From NCBI RefSeq assembly GCF_006438965.1, contig NZ_RCZM01000002.1, forward strand, positions 310,001-374,000: a DNA stretch of 64,000 nucleotides, given 5' to 3'. The notes under the pieces were generated by a model that was not told where the DNA came from, did no database searches, and saw only the letters and a list, made by a program, of their open reading frames with translations. Below are positions 17,735 through 26,743 of the stretch, piece by piece. Source of the DNA: Pedococcus bigeumensis (GTDB lineage Bacteria > Actinomycetota > Actinomycetes > Actinomycetales > Dermatophilaceae). Within the stretch, counting starts at the first letter, position 1. Each line of letters opens with the position of its first letter. The translations under genes were made by a program, and so were the position numbers.

Positions 17735-20617
17735 TCAGCTCTCGAACGCCTCCGGCGGCGGGCAGCTGCAGACCAGGTTGCGGTCGCCGTAGGCACCGTC
17801 GATCCGGGCCACCGGTGGCCAGTACTTGTCAGCCGCCTCGACGCCGACCGGGAAGGCAGCCGCCGAGCGCTCGTAGGGGTACTCCCACTTGCCGGCCAGG
17901 GCCTTGGCGGTGTGAGGGGCGTTGCGCAGCATGCTGTCGACGACGGCAACCTCACCTGACTCGACTTCAGCGATCTCGTGCCGGATCGCGATCATCGCGT
18001 CGCAGAACCGGTCGATCTCGTAGCGGTCCTCGCTCTCGGTCGGCTCGACCATCAGCGTCCCCGCGACGGGGAAGGACATCGTCGGCGCGTGGAAGCCGTA
18101 GTCGATGAGCCGCTTGGCGACGTCGTCGACTGACACGCCGCTGCGCTTGGTCAGGTCGCGCAGGTCGAGGATGCACTCGTGAGCGACGACACCGTCGTGA
18201 CCGGAGTAGAGCACCGGGTAGTGCTCACGCAGCCGGGCCGCGATGTAGTTGGCGTTGAGCACCGCCACCTGGGTGGCCCGGGTCAGGCCGGCGCCGCCCA
18301 TCAGCCGCACGTACGCCCAGGAGATCGGCAGGATGCTGGCCGAGCCGTAAGGGGCGGCCGAGATCGGGCCGACACCCGTCTCGGGTCCGGCCTCGGGCGC
18401 CAGCGGGTGGTTGGGCAGGTGCGGGGCCAGGTGTGCACGGACCGCGACCGGTCCGACACCGGGGCCACCGCCACCGTGCGGGATGCAGAACGTCTTGTGC
18501 AGGTTCAGGTGCGAGACGTCGGCACCGAACTTGCCCGGCCGCGCCAGGCCCACGAGCGCGTTGAGGTTGGCACCGTCGACATAGACCTGACCGCCGGCGT
18601 CGTGCACGAGGGCGCACAGGTCGGTGATGGTGTCCTCGAAGACACCGTGGGTCGACGGGTAGGTCACCATGATGGCGGCGAGGTTGTCGCGGTGCTGGTC
18701 GATCTTGGCGCGCAGGTCGTCCATGTCGACGTCTCCGCCGGCCGCGGTCTTCACGACGACGACCTTCATGCCGGCCATCACCGCGCTGGCGGCGTTGGTG
18801 CCGTGTGCGCTGGCCGGGATCAGGCAGATGTTGCGCTGCGACTGGCCGTTCGCCGCGTGGTAGGCGTGGATCGCCAGCAGCCCGGCGAACTCGCCCTGCG
18901 ATCCCGCATTGGGCTGCAACGACACCGCGTCGTAGCCGGTGATCTCGCAGAGCCAGTCGGAGAGCTCACCGATGAGGTCGCGGATGCCCTCGGTCTGGTG
19001 GGCCGGGGCGAACGGGTGCAGGTCGGCGAACTCGGGCCAGGTGACCGCCACCATCTCGGTGGTCGCGTTGAGCTTCATCGTGCACGACCCCAGCGGGATC
19101 ATGCCGCGGTCCAGCGCGAAGTCACGGTCGGACAGCCGGCGCAGGTAGCGCAGCATCGACGTCTCGCTGTGGTGGCTGCTGAACACCGGGTGGGTGAGGT
19201 AGTCGCTCGTCCGGACCAGGGCCTCGGACCAGGTGAGGTCGGCAATCGTGACCTCGGACGGTCCCGCGACACCGAAGGCACTCCACACGGCCTCCAGGTC
19301 GCGCAGGTCGGTGGTCTCGTCGACGCTGACCGACACCCGGTCGGCATCCACGCGCCACACGTTGACGCCGCGTTGGGCCGCCTCGCTGAGCACCTCGTCG
19401 GCGCGTCCCGGCACAGAGACCGTGACGGTGTCGAAGAAGTCCTTGGTCACCACGTCGATGCCTCCGGCGGTGAGTCCCGAGACCAGCGTGCCGGCGTGCC
19501 CGTGGACGCGCCGCGCGATCGCGGCGAGGCCGGCGGGGCCGTGGTAGACGGCATACATCGACGCCATCACCGCGAGGAGCACCTGGGCGGTGCAGATGTT
19601 GGACGTCGCCTTCTCGCGACGGATGTGCTGCTCACGTGTCTGCAGGGCGAGCCGGTATGCCGGGGCCCCCTCGGTGTCGACGCTCACGCCGACGAGGCGG
19701 CCGGGCAGGGACCGCTCGAGGCCGGCACGCACGCTCATGTAGCCCGCGTGGGGTCCACCGAAGCCCATCGGCACCCCGAAGCGCTGGCTGGTTCCGACGG
19801 CGACATCGGCGCCCCACTCCCCCGGCGCCGTGGCCAGGGTGAGTGCGAGCAGGTCGGCGGCGGCCGTGACGAGCGCACCGGCGTCGTGCGCGGCCGAGGC
19901 CAGCGCGCGCCAGTCGCGGAGCTCGCCATCGGCACCGGGGTACTGCACGAGGACACCGAAGACAGCGCGGTCGCCGGCTGCGGCGCGCAGGGCGTCAGCA
20001 GAGTCGACCGTGTCGAGGTCCGCCACGACGACCTCGAGTCCGAGCGGCTTGGCGCGGGTCTGCATCACGGCGAGGGTCTGGGGGAAGACGTGCCGGTCGA
20101 CGACGAGCACCGCGTCGGCGGCGGCCTTGCTGGAGCGACGCATCAGGGTCATCGCCTCGGCGGCCGCGGTTCCCTCGTCGAGCAGCGAGGCTCCCGAGGT
20201 GGTCAGGCCGGTGAGGTCACTGACGACGGTCTGGAAGTTGAGCAGCGCCTCGAGCCGGCCCTGGGAGATCTCGGGCTGGTAGGGCGTGTAGGCGGTGTAC
20301 CAGGCCGGGTTCTCCAGGACGTTGCGCTGGATCACCGCCGGGGTGATCGTGCCGTAGTAGCCCAGGCCGATCATCGACGTCATCACCTGGTTGCGCCGAG
20401 CCACTGCGCGCAGCTCCTCGACGACCGCCGCCTCGGACGCGGCTGGGTCCACCCGCAGCGGCCCGTCGGTGCGGATCGCCCCCGGGAGGGCGTGGTCCAC
20501 GAGGGCGTCGAGCGAGTCGTGCCGGACCGCCGCGAGCATCGCTTCGACGTCGTCGGCAGACGGGCCGATGTGGCGCCCGGCGAACTCGGGCAGGTCGGGG
20601 GTGAACTGGGCGGACAT
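17735..20617 (-). CDS. gcvP: Glycine dehydrogenase (aminomethyl-transferring), P protein
   Basis: A 960-residue PLP enzyme that decarboxylates glycine and passes the aminomethyl group to lipoyl-GcvH. [12 protein letters not shown] opens the N-terminal half. LNLHKTF near residue 708 carries the PLP lysine, followed by [22 protein letters not shown] is also conserved. ATG 20617 has AGGAG upstream; the frame runs on to 20821 through the riboswitch, so that longer start is rejected. Transcription passes through a glycine riboswitch. gcvT is not in the window. Confidence 0.97.
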   Translation of the reverse strand: MSAQFTPDLPEFAGRHIGPSADDVEAMLAAVRHDSLDALVDHALPGAIRTDGPLRVDPAASEAAVVEELRAVARRNQVMTSMIGLGYYGTITPAVIQRNVLENPAWYTAYTPYQPEISQGRLEALLNFQTVVSDLTGLTTSGASLLDEGTAAAEAMTLMRRSSKAAADAVLVVDRHVFPQTLAVMQTRAKPLGLEVVVADLDTVDSADALRAAAGDRAVFGVLVQYPGADGELRDWRALASAAHDAGALVTAAADLLALTLATAPGEWGADVAVGTSQRFGVPMGFGGPHAGYMSVRAGLERSLPGRLVGVSVDTEGAPAYRLALQTREQHIRREKATSNICTAQVLLAVMASMYAVYHGPAGLAAIARRVHGHAGTLVSGLTAGGIDVVTKDFFDTVTVSVPGRADEVLSEAAQRGVNVWRVDADRVSVSVDETTDLRDLEAVWSAFGVAGPSEVTIADLTWSEALVRTSDYLTHPVFSSHHSETSMLRYLRRLSDRDFALDRGMIPLGSCTMKLNATTEMVAVTWPEFADLHPFAPAHQTEGIRDLIGELSDWLCEITGYDAVSLQPNAGSQGEFAGLLAIHAYHAANGQSQRNICLIPASAHGTNAASAVMAGMKVVVVKTAAGGDVDMDDLRAKIDQHRDNLAAIMVTYPSTHGVFEDTITDLCALVHDAGGQVYVDGANLNALVGLARPGKFGADVSHLNLHKTFCIPHGGGGPGVGPVAVRAHLAPHLPNHPLAPEAGPETGVGPISAAPYGSASILPISWAYVRLMGGAGLTRATQVAVLNANYIAARLREHYPVLYSGHDGVVAHECILDLRDLTKRSGVSVDDVAKRLIDYGFHAPTMSFPVAGTLMVEPTESEDRYEIDRFCDAMIAIRHEIAEVESGEVAVVDSMLRNAPHTAKALAGKWEYPYERSAAAFPVGVEAADKYWPPVARIDGAYGDRNLVCSCPPPEAFES

Positions 20618-20670
20618 GAGGCTCCTGAAGCTCGGTGTGCTCGGATCGCCTCCCCTTCTGTCACGCCGCG

Positions 20671-20792
20671 TGGCCGCTCCAGAGGTGCCTGTCCCACGCA
20701 GTCCTGGCGCCTGAGAGGTTCCGGGGAGTTTGCCCCTTCGGCGCCCCGCCGTGCGACCCGTGAGGGTGCACGCGGGGACTCTCCCGCGCGGG
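20671..20792 (-). promoter_or_regulatory. Glycine riboswitch upstream of gcvP
   Basis: On the minus strand the leader shows the glycine-aptamer landmarks in order: GGGAGAGTCCC, CGCCGAAGGGGCAAACTCCCC, GAACCTCTCAGGC, AGGACTG, GGACAGGCACCTCTGGAG. Only one aptamer is visible, followed about 50 nt later by the gcvP ribosome binding site, so control is probably by a single aptamer plus expression platform. It should switch gcvP on when glycine is abundant. Confidence 0.93.
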
Positions 20793-20815
20793 ATGTTCAG
20801 CGGGGCCAATCTACA

Positions 20816-20852
20816 ACACAACCCGCCGTCCTCGAGGGGCGGCGGGTTGTGT
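20816..20852 (-). terminator. Hairpin separating the MerR gene from the gcvP leader
   Basis: ACACAACCCGCCG (20816-20828) and its exact complement (20840-20852) make a 13-bp stem with an 11-nt loop, followed on the minus strand by TTGTAGATT. It lies after the MerR gene stop and before the riboswitch, so it should stop read-through into gcvP. Confidence 0.75.
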
Positions 20853-20880
20853 CGACGACAACAGTGGGCGGGCGAAGGCC

Positions 20881-21462
20881 TCAGGCCAGTCGGGCGGCCC
20901 GACGCTCACGGAGCTCGTCACCGGGGTGGTCGGCGGGGACCTCTTCGTCGGTGCGCTCGCTGGGCAGCGCGGCGAGCTCGCCCTCGACCTCGCGCCAGAC
21001 CCGGCCGACGGCGATGCCGAAGACTCCCTGTCCGCCCTGGACGAGGTCGATGACCTCGTCGGCGGAGGTGCACTCGTAGACGGACGCGCCGTCACTCATC
21101 AGGGTGATCTGGGCCAGGTCCTCGACGCCGCGCTCACGAAGGTGGGTGATGGCGACGCGGATCTGCTGGAGGGACACCCCAGTGTCGAGCAGCCGCTTGA
21201 CGACCTTGAGCACGAGGATGTCCCGGAACCCGTAGAGGCGCTGGGTGCCGGAACCGGTGGCCCCGCGCACGGACGGCTCGACCAGGCCGGTGCGGGCCCA
21301 GTAGTCGAGCTGGCGGTAGGTGATGCCGGCCGCCTTGCACGCGGTCGGTCCGCGGTAGCCGATGTCGTCGCTCAGCTCCGGAAGGTCGTCCGTGAACAAC
21401 AGCCCCTGTGCCGACGCCGGCACACTCGTGTGGCCGTGCTGAGCCTCGTTGCTCGGGTTCAC
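20881..21462 (-). CDS. MerR family transcriptional regulator (Rv1830-like)
   Basis: A 193-residue MerR protein. The winged helix holds [21 protein letters not shown] (about 35-55) and [12 protein letters not shown] dimer helix follows, and the C terminus is rich in acidic residues. By position it matches the mycobacterial MerR gene next to the bifunctional nuclease gene and gcvP. GTG 21471 abuts AGGAGG too closely; GTG 21462 has an 8-nt spacing and is preferred. The target is unknown. Confidence 0.88.
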   Translation of the reverse strand: MNPSNEAQHGHTSVPASAQGLLFTDDLPELSDDIGYRGPTACKAAGITYRQLDYWARTGLVEPSVRGATGSGTQRLYGFRDILVLKVVKRLLDTGVSLQQIRVAITHLRERGVEDLAQITLMSDGASVYECTSADEVIDLVQGGQGVFGIAVGRVWREVEGELAALPSERTDEEVPADHPGDELRERRAARLA

Positions 21463-21514
21463 AGCGCTCACCTCCTGAAAACTTCTACTGGATACCGCTT
21501 GGGCAATGTCGACG

Positions 21515-21530
21515 CGGTGTAACTACACCG
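21515..21530. promoter_or_regulatory. Perfect palindrome, candidate regulator site
   Basis: CGGTGTA-AC-TACACCG lies 53 bp upstream of the MerR gene, a 7-bp inverted repeat with a 2-bp spacer. MerR proteins bind such dyads between -35 and -10. It may be an autoregulatory site. The surrounding 200 bp hold no gene. Confidence 0.4.
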
Positions 21531-21683
21531 GTCGCATTACGGGTCTGTGCCGAAGGTACGGCCGCACGGAACCAAAGGTCAACAACCACTGGACCTTCGC
21601 CCTTCGGCGTGTCGCGGCCGGACGGCATACTCTCGATGTTCAGTTGAGGTTCAGTGTTGGCAACACGAACGGGTCGCTCGGGC

Positions 21684-22181
21684 TCAGCCGGTTGCCCCGG
21701 TTTCATCCGGTTTGGTCTCGAAGTCCTCGGCCGAGACCTGGTCCAAGAACTCCCGGAACCGCTCCACCTCGTCGTCCTTGTCCTCCTCGCCGGACATGGC
21801 GACACCGGCTTCCTCGAGCAGCGACTCCCCCGCCACGATCGTGGTGCCGGTGCGCAGGGCCAGTGCGATGGCGTCCGAGGAGCGCGACGAGATCTCGGTC
21901 GTGCCGTCGAGGATCAGGGCCGCGTGGAACACCCCGTCGCGGAGCTCGACGATGCGCACCTCGGTCAGCCGGTGCCCCAGGCCCTCGATGACGTTCTTCA
22001 TCAGGTCGTGGGTGAGCGGCCGGGGAGGTTCGATGCCCTGCTGGGCGTAGGCGATGGCCGTCGCCTCCGCCGCGCCGATCCAGATCGGCAGGTAGCGGTC
22101 GCCGTCGCGCTCGCGCAACAGGACGATGGGGTGGTTGGTGGGCATCTCTACCCGGACGCCGAGGACCTCGAGGACCTTCAC
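21684..22181 (-). CDS. Bifunctional nuclease family protein (DUF151)
   Basis: A 165-residue DUF151 protein. LLRERDGDRYLPIWIGAAEA near residue 22, RPLTHDLM, and the SRSSDAIALALRTG block are family hallmarks. Related plant and bacterial proteins show RNase/DNase activity. In actinobacteria the gene sits between two MerR genes, as here. The C-terminal 30 residues are acidic. Confidence 0.9.
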   Translation of the reverse strand: MKVLEVLGVRVEMPTNHPIVLLRERDGDRYLPIWIGAAEATAIAYAQQGIEPPRPLTHDLMKNVIEGLGHRLTEVRIVELRDGVFHAALILDGTTEISSRSSDAIALALRTGTTIVAGESLLEEAGVAMSGEEDKDDEVERFREFLDQVSAEDFETKPDETGATG

Positions 22182-22200
22182 CGTCCCACCTTAACCCCGT

Positions 22201-22929
22201 TCAGCCGCGCTGCAGTCCGTCCCTCACGAGCGCGGTGTGCAGGGCGATGCACAGGCGCAGCACGTCGCCGGTCGGATCGGTCTTCGCGCCACCGCGGGAC
22301 GCCTTCGCAGACGCGGACTGGTGCGGTGTCACGACCTGCTGGACCAGCCCGATCTCGCGCTCGGCGGCGGTGCGGAACGGTCGCAGGTGGCGGGGCTCGA
22401 GTCCGTATGCCGCGAGCTCGGCAGCCGTGTGCGCCACCGTCAGCGCCGCGTCACCGAAGTGTCCGGTGCCGTCCGGATGCAGCAGGCCGAAGTTCTCCAG
22501 GGCGTCGATGGTGTCGGCGTCCAGCCCGGACGAGGTCGCCAGCTCGGCGCGGGTGAGGCGCAGCGAGCCCACCGCCGTGAGGGCCGCAGCGCTGGGCACG
22601 TCGGGGTCAGCGACTGGCGTGGGGACGGACGGCCGCAGCATCCCGGAGTCGGTGCGCTCAGGCGTGAGGCCACGGTCCATGGCATCCAGTGCGGCAGCGA
22701 TCACCTTGAGCGGCCAGAAGTGGTCGCGCTGCGCGGTGAGGATGTAGCGCAGCCGGTCGAGTTCCTGGGCCGCGTAGGTGCGGTAGCCGGACTCGGTGCG
22801 CGCCGGGGTCACCAGCCCTTCGGCCTCGAGGAACCTGATCTTGGAGATCGTGACGTCGGGGAAGTCCTGCTGGAGGGCAGCCAGGACTGTCCCGATCGTC
22901 ATGGACTGTCGTGTCGAGCGAGCACTCAC
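22201..22929 (-). CDS. ftsR: MerR family regulator, FtsR-like
   Basis: About 242 residues. The MerR DNA-binding domain shows TISKIRFLEAEGLVTPARTESGYRTY near 30-55. The C-terminal half has the second winged-helix seen in the Rv1828/FtsR family. In Corynebacterium the gene next to odhI/garA encodes FtsR, an activator of ftsZ, and the position here is the same. GTG 22929 is the longest sensible start; ATG 22902 (MTIGTVL) is possible. The symbol is given by synteny. Confidence 0.75.
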   Translation of the reverse strand: MSARSTRQSMTIGTVLAALQQDFPDVTISKIRFLEAEGLVTPARTESGYRTYAAQELDRLRYILTAQRDHFWPLKVIAAALDAMDRGLTPERTDSGMLRPSVPTPVADPDVPSAAALTAVGSLRLTRAELATSSGLDADTIDALENFGLLHPDGTGHFGDAALTVAHTAAELAAYGLEPRHLRPFRTAAEREIGLVQQVVTPHQSASAKASRGGAKTDPTGDVLRLCIALHTALVRDGLQRG

Positions 22930-22960
22930 CAGGGGCCTGTATTGATCGTGGTGGAGCTCG

Positions 22961-23461
22961 TCATGCCTTGCCGGCGTAGAAGACGAGTCGGAACTTGCCG
23001 ATCTGGACCTCGTCGCCAGTCTGCAGCGTCGCCTCGTCGATCCGCTCGCGGTTGACGTAGGTGCCGTTGAGCGAGCCGACATCGCGGACCACGAAGGTGT
23101 CGCCCTCGCGCCGGAAGTTCGCGTGCTTGCGCGACACCGTGACGTCGTCGAGGAAGATGTCGCTGTCCGGGTGCCGACCCGAGTTGACCTCGTCGTCGTC
23201 GAGCAGGAACCGCGCACCGGTGTTGGGGCCGCGCAGGACCACCAGCAGCGCCGTGCCGGGGCGCAGGGCGTCCACGGTCGCCTGGTCGGCCTTGCTGAGG
23301 GCGACCTCGATCTCAGCGCTGGTGTCAACCTGCTCGAGGTCGTTGATGCCGGGTAGGCGCATCGTCGTCGGCTCGTGCGGGCGCGACGTCGGGTCGCTGT
23401 GGCCGCTCGGGGCCGACGGTTGAGGGCGCGACACCTGGTCGTCGTTCTCGTTGCCGTTCAT
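22961..23461 (-). CDS. garA: GarA/OdhI-type FHA domain protein
   Basis: A 166-residue protein whose C-terminal half is an FHA domain: SGRHPDSDIFLDD, VTVSRKHANF and DVGSLNGTYVNR are strongly conserved. Family members inhibit 2-oxoglutarate dehydrogenase and modulate glutamate metabolism until phosphorylated by PknB/PknG on an N-terminal Thr pair. Here a Thr pair lies at 32-33 (EPTTMRL), probably that site, though the surrounding residues differ from the usual ETTSVF. ATG 23461 was chosen over a longer frame. Lies between ftsR and gcvH. Confidence 0.9.
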   Translation of the reverse strand: MNGNENDDQVSRPQPSAPSGHSDPTSRPHEPTTMRLPGINDLEQVDTSAEIEVALSKADQATVDALRPGTALLVVLRGPNTGARFLLDDDEVNSGRHPDSDIFLDDVTVSRKHANFRREGDTFVVRDVGSLNGTYVNRERIDEATLQTGDEVQIGKFRLVFYAGKA

Positions 23462-23569
23462 AGGGTCCGCACTCCTCGTGATGGTTCTGTCCGCCCCCTC
23501 TAGCAAAGCACAAACCCTAGGGGACGCCGGTGTCGCCCGCAGCGTAATGTGCGAACGCGCGCCGCACGG

Positions 23570-23959
23570 TCAGCCGAGCAGGGCCTGGTATGCCGCCGGG
23601 TCGAGCAGCGCGCCGACGGCTGCGTCGTCGGACGGGCGCAGCTCGTACATCCAGCCCTCACCATAGGGGTCGCTGTTGACCAGCTCGGGAGTGGCGTCGA
23701 GTGAGCCGTTGACGGCGGTCACCTCACCGGCCAGCGGGGCGTAGAGGTCGCTGACGGACTTGGTCGACTCGACCTCCCCGCACGCGTCGCCCGCGGCGAC
23801 CGTGTCGCCCACCGTCGGGAGGCTGACGTAGACCACGTCACCGAGGGAGTCCTGGGCGAACGAGGTGATCCCGATCCGCACCGTGCCGTCGTCGCCAGAC
23901 CGCACCCACTCGTGCTCGGCCGTGTAACGCAGCTCCTGGGGGTACTCCAGCTCGCTCAT
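23570..23959 (-). CDS. gcvH: Glycine cleavage system H protein
   Basis: A 129-residue lipoyl carrier that shuttles the aminomethyl group between GcvP and GcvT. The lipoylated lysine is Lys67 in ESTKSVSD. LRYTAEHEWVR and GITSFAQDSLGDVVYV are family hallmarks. It ends the garA/ftsR block and does not share the gcvP riboswitch. A GTATGCCG octamer falls in the AAY codons near its end. Confidence 0.96.
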   Translation of the reverse strand: MSELEYPQELRYTAEHEWVRSGDDGTVRIGITSFAQDSLGDVVYVSLPTVGDTVAAGDACGEVESTKSVSDLYAPLAGEVTAVNGSLDATPELVNSDPYGEGWMYELRPSDDAAVGALLDPAAYQALLG

Positions 23960-24032
23960 GATGCTCCTCGGTGGATGGTGGTGGGACGGACCGGTCGACG
24001 ACTGCGGTGCCGACGCGTCAGCCTGGCGCTGC

Positions 24033-24782
24033 TCACGGTGACGGCGCCGGGACGGGCCGAGCGTAACGAGGCTCGCTCAGACTGTGCAATGCGGTGATGG
24101 CGACCTCGTTGGTCTGTCGCACGGAGGCCTGCGCGCCGTCTCCCCGAACGGTCTCCGAGACCCCTCCCGGGATCTCCATCGCCGAGGCCATCGTCGCGCT
24201 GTCCCCGATCGCCTTGATGACGTAGGGCTCGGAGACCCGCTCCCCGCCGATCTGGATCGCACCGTCCACATCGGCGAACCAGGTGTCGGCGACCACGCGC
24301 ACGTCACCGATCTGGACTGCCTCGGCCCCGGCATCACGCAGCTCCTGCAGTGCGTCGAGGAGCCTGGCGGCGGTGATCTTGTGGTCCCGGTCGTTGATGG
24401 TGATGACGATGCCGGGACCGGTGGCCGGCGACGTGCCGGTGAGGATGCCCAGGGTGTCGAGGCGCTCCTGCGCGGACTTCAGCGCCTCGGAGCTGGAGTC
24501 GACTCCGGAGATCAGCTTGTCGCGACTCGTCTCGAGCTCTCGTGTGTCCGACGCCAGTCGGTCCTGCTCCTGGCTGACGTCGTCGAGGATGCGGACCAGC
24601 TCGTCCTCACGCAGCTGCTCCAGACCGCTCTGGTTGGTCTGCTGCACCTGGGTGGCGATGGCGAACCCGAGCACGATCGCGAGCAGCGCGGCGAACGCGT
24701 TGGCCCGCGTCGCGCGTGGCCGGGCCATGCGGAGCAGGGTCCCCCACGATGAGCCGGTCGGGTCCGGGCGGTCGGTGTTCAT
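24033..24782 (-). CDS. DUF881 family membrane protein
   Basis: A 249-residue protein with an N-terminal membrane segment (AFAALLAIVLGFAIATQV), a coiled-coil stretch (about 55-105), then the DUF881 core: GPGIVITINDRDH, LLDALQELRDAGAEAVQIGDVRV and YVIKAIGD. It corresponds to mycobacterial Rv1825, implicated by others in cell-wall or division processes. It overlaps the small basic protein gene by 4 bp. Confidence 0.9.
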   Translation of the reverse strand: MNTDRPDPTGSSWGTLLRMARPRATRANAFAALLAIVLGFAIATQVQQTNQSGLEQLREDELVRILDDVSQEQDRLASDTRELETSRDKLISGVDSSSEALKSAQERLDTLGILTGTSPATGPGIVITINDRDHKITAARLLDALQELRDAGAEAVQIGDVRVVADTWFADVDGAIQIGGERVSEPYVIKAIGDSATMASAMEIPGGVSETVRGDGAQASVRQTNEVAITALHSLSEPRYARPVPAPSP

Positions 24783-25111
24783 GCCTTGAACAGGTGCCTT
24801 CGGATCGACGCGACGTTGGAGAAGATCCGCACCCCGAGGACGACGACGACACCGGTGCTCAGCTGCGAGCCCACACCCAGCTGGTCCCCCAGGAAGACGA
24901 TGAACGCAGCCACCACCACGTTGGCGAGGAACGACACGACGAACACCTTGTCGTTGAAGATCCCGTCGAGGACGGCGCGTACCGCCCCGAAGACCGCGTC
25001 GAGGGCCGCGATCACGGCGATCGGCAGGTAGGGCTGCAGCGCCACCGGAACATCAGGACCCCAGAGGAGTCCCACCAGCACGCCGCCGATCAGGCCGAGC
25101 AGGGGTATCAC
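24779..25111 (-). CDS. sbp: Small basic family membrane protein (DUF1290)
   Basis: A 110-residue protein with three or four membrane segments, matching DUF1290 (Sbp of Bacillus). GLLWGPDVPVALQPYLPIA and LDAVFGAVRAVLDGIFND are conserved. It is found near division genes in Bacillus and between DUF881 genes in actinobacteria, as here. It overlaps both neighbours by 4 bp. Confidence 0.9.
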   Translation of the reverse strand: MIPLLGLIGGVLVGLLWGPDVPVALQPYLPIAVIAALDAVFGAVRAVLDGIFNDKVFVVSFLANVVVAAFIVFLGDQLGVGSQLSTGVVVVLGVRIFSNVASIRRHLFKA

Positions 25112-26091
25112 GGTGAACTCTCCGACGTGGACGAGGTGGACGAGGTGGACGAGGTGGGTGTGGAAGTGCTGGTCGCCGCCGGCGCACCGCTCTTGGGCTT
25201 GGGCACGGTCGCCTCGCGCACGGTGAGCGAGGTGGCCGCCGGCAGGGTCAGGCTGTCGGCCGCGTCTATGGAAACACGGATGCCGTAGTTGTCCTTGAGG
25301 GCGCGCGCGTAGGCGCCACCGTCATTGCCCGCGAACTCCACCTGGAGGTCCTCAGGGTCGCCGAGGACGCTGATCGTGTAGGGCCGGGCCAGCGGGCGGT
25401 AGTTGACCAGGATCGCTTCCCCCGCGAACCGGATGGCCGAGGTGGAGGTCAGCCGTTGGCCGTTGACCGAGATCGCTTCGGCCCCCGCCTCCCAGAGGCC
25501 GTTGACGACGACCTGCAGGTCCTTGGAGAAGACCGTGCCGTCATCCTTCTGCGCGTCGGTGCGCGGGTTCCCGTCCGCGCTGGTGCCGTCACTCCCGGGG
25601 GCGTTGTCGAGCACGACCTTGATCCCGGGGCCCCTGACCGGCTCGGCGCCCGACGCGAGGGTCAGGGCGGCGAGGCGGGTCTGGAGGGAGGTCTCGTCCT
25701 GTCCGAGGGCCAGGGCCTGCAGCTTGTCCACCTCGCTCTGCATGGCCCGCAGTTGGGTGCTCTGCTTCTCGACGGCGGAACGGCGGGTCTCGATCTGGCT
25801 GACCAGGTTGGCCTTGGCCTTGATGGCCGACGAGGAGGGCGTGCGCAGCGCCACGGCACCCAATGTGAGTAGCAGCCCGATCACGACTGCCGCGACGAGG
25901 ACGGTCGGGGTGCTGGTCCCCGTGCTCGGTGGCAGCCCGGCGGCTTCGCGCTCGGCCGCCGCCGCGGCATACCCGGGGTCGAGCGGGCGCTCCATCATGG
26001 AGGTGAGCAGCGTCATCGACTCGTCGGGGCGTCGTCCCGGGGTCGTGACGGGTGGTGTCTCGTCGCGGTGCGACGTGGGTCCGGTGGTCAT
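25108..26091 (-). CDS. DUF881 family membrane protein with Ser/Thr-rich tail
   Basis: A 327-residue paralogue of the gene at 24033. One membrane segment (VLVAAVVIGLLLTLGAVAL, ~70), a coiled coil (95-140), then the DUF881 core GPGIKVVLDNAPG, VVNGLWEAGAEAISVNGQRL and YTISVLGDPE. The last ~20 residues are a Ser/Thr run encoded by tandem GACGAGGTG repeats (25125-25165), prone to slippage. ATG 26091 overlaps the pgsA-like stop. Confidence 0.9.
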   Translation of the reverse strand: MTTGPTSHRDETPPVTTPGRRPDESMTLLTSMMERPLDPGYAAAAAEREAAGLPPSTGTSTPTVLVAAVVIGLLLTLGAVALRTPSSSAIKAKANLVSQIETRRSAVEKQSTQLRAMQSEVDKLQALALGQDETSLQTRLAALTLASGAEPVRGPGIKVVLDNAPGSDGTSADGNPRTDAQKDDGTVFSKDLQVVVNGLWEAGAEAISVNGQRLTSTSAIRFAGEAILVNYRPLARPYTISVLGDPEDLQVEFAGNDGGAYARALKDNYGIRVSIDAADSLTLPAATSLTVREATVPKPKSGAPAATSTSTPTSSTSSTSSTSESSP

Positions 26092-26702
26092 TGCGCCGGC
26101 ACCGTGTGGGCGGCCACCACCTGCCGGGCCTGCACGATGTACATGACCCCGGCGATCCAGTAGAGAACGGTGCCCCACCACGCGAAGGCCCAGCCGATCG
26201 GCAGCGCCCACTCCGCGAAGGTGCTGGTGCCGTCGCCCAGGAGCAGCAACGGGAACGCGTAGAGCAGGTTGAAGGTGGCCGCCTTGCCGACGAAGTGGAC
26301 CGGCAGGCCGACCTGGCCGTAGCGCCTGATCCACCACAGCACCGCGGCCAACAGCACCTCGCGGCCCACCAGGAGGACCACCAGCCACCACGGGATGATG
26401 TCTCGCAGGGCCAGGCCGAGCAGCGTGGTCGCGATGTAGAGCCGGTCGGCGAAGGGGTCGAGCAGCTGACCCAGACGGGACTCCAGCCCGAACCGGCGCG
26501 CGATCTTGCCGTCGAGGTAGTCACTGAGGCCGGACAGCATGAGGGTGACGAGGGCGATGACGTCGTGCTCGGCCAGGATCGCCCAGAGGAAGATGGGCAC
26601 CCCGACCAGTCGCAGCATCGACAGCGCATTGGGCAGGGTGAGCACACGGTCGGAGACGGCGGGCTCGCTGACGAGCCTCCCCCGATCTCCTTGTGCTGGC
26701 AC
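26088..26702 (-). CDS. CDP-alcohol phosphatidyltransferase family protein
   Basis: A 204-residue membrane enzyme. The catalytic motif DG-x2-AR-x8-G-x3-D-x3-D is intact: SDYLDGKIARR, then GQLLDPFADR. It transfers a phosphatidyl group from CDP-diacylglycerol to an alcohol. The gene heads the DUF881 operon like mycobacterial pgsA2 (Rv1822), suggesting phosphatidylglycerophosphate or cardiolipin synthesis, but the substrate is not proven. Confidence 0.88.
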   Translation of the reverse strand: MPAQGDRGRLVSEPAVSDRVLTLPNALSMLRLVGVPIFLWAILAEHDVIALVTLMLSGLSDYLDGKIARRFGLESRLGQLLDPFADRLYIATTLLGLALRDIIPWWLVVLLVGREVLLAAVLWWIRRYGQVGLPVHFVGKAATFNLLYAFPLLLLGDGTSTFAEWALPIGWAFAWWGTVLYWIAGVMYIVQARQVVAAHTVPAQ

Positions 26703-26743
26703 GCAGGCAGCCTAACGGCCAGCCCGTCGTAGAGTTCGCAGGC

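Noticed and set aside
20618-20821. N-terminal extension of gcvP
   Set aside because: It would translate the glycine riboswitch; ATG 20617 has a ribosome binding site and the conserved N terminus.
18179-21079. A 966-codon open frame on the plus strand
   Set aside because: It is antisense to gcvP, its riboswitch and part of a MerR gene, has no recognisable domain, and is the usual shadow of high-GC coding on the other strand.
24779-26702. Repeat tracts in this operon as a CRISPR or tandem-repeat locus
   Set aside because: The short GACGAGGTG repeats encode the Ser/Thr tail of a DUF881 protein in frame; there are no spacers.
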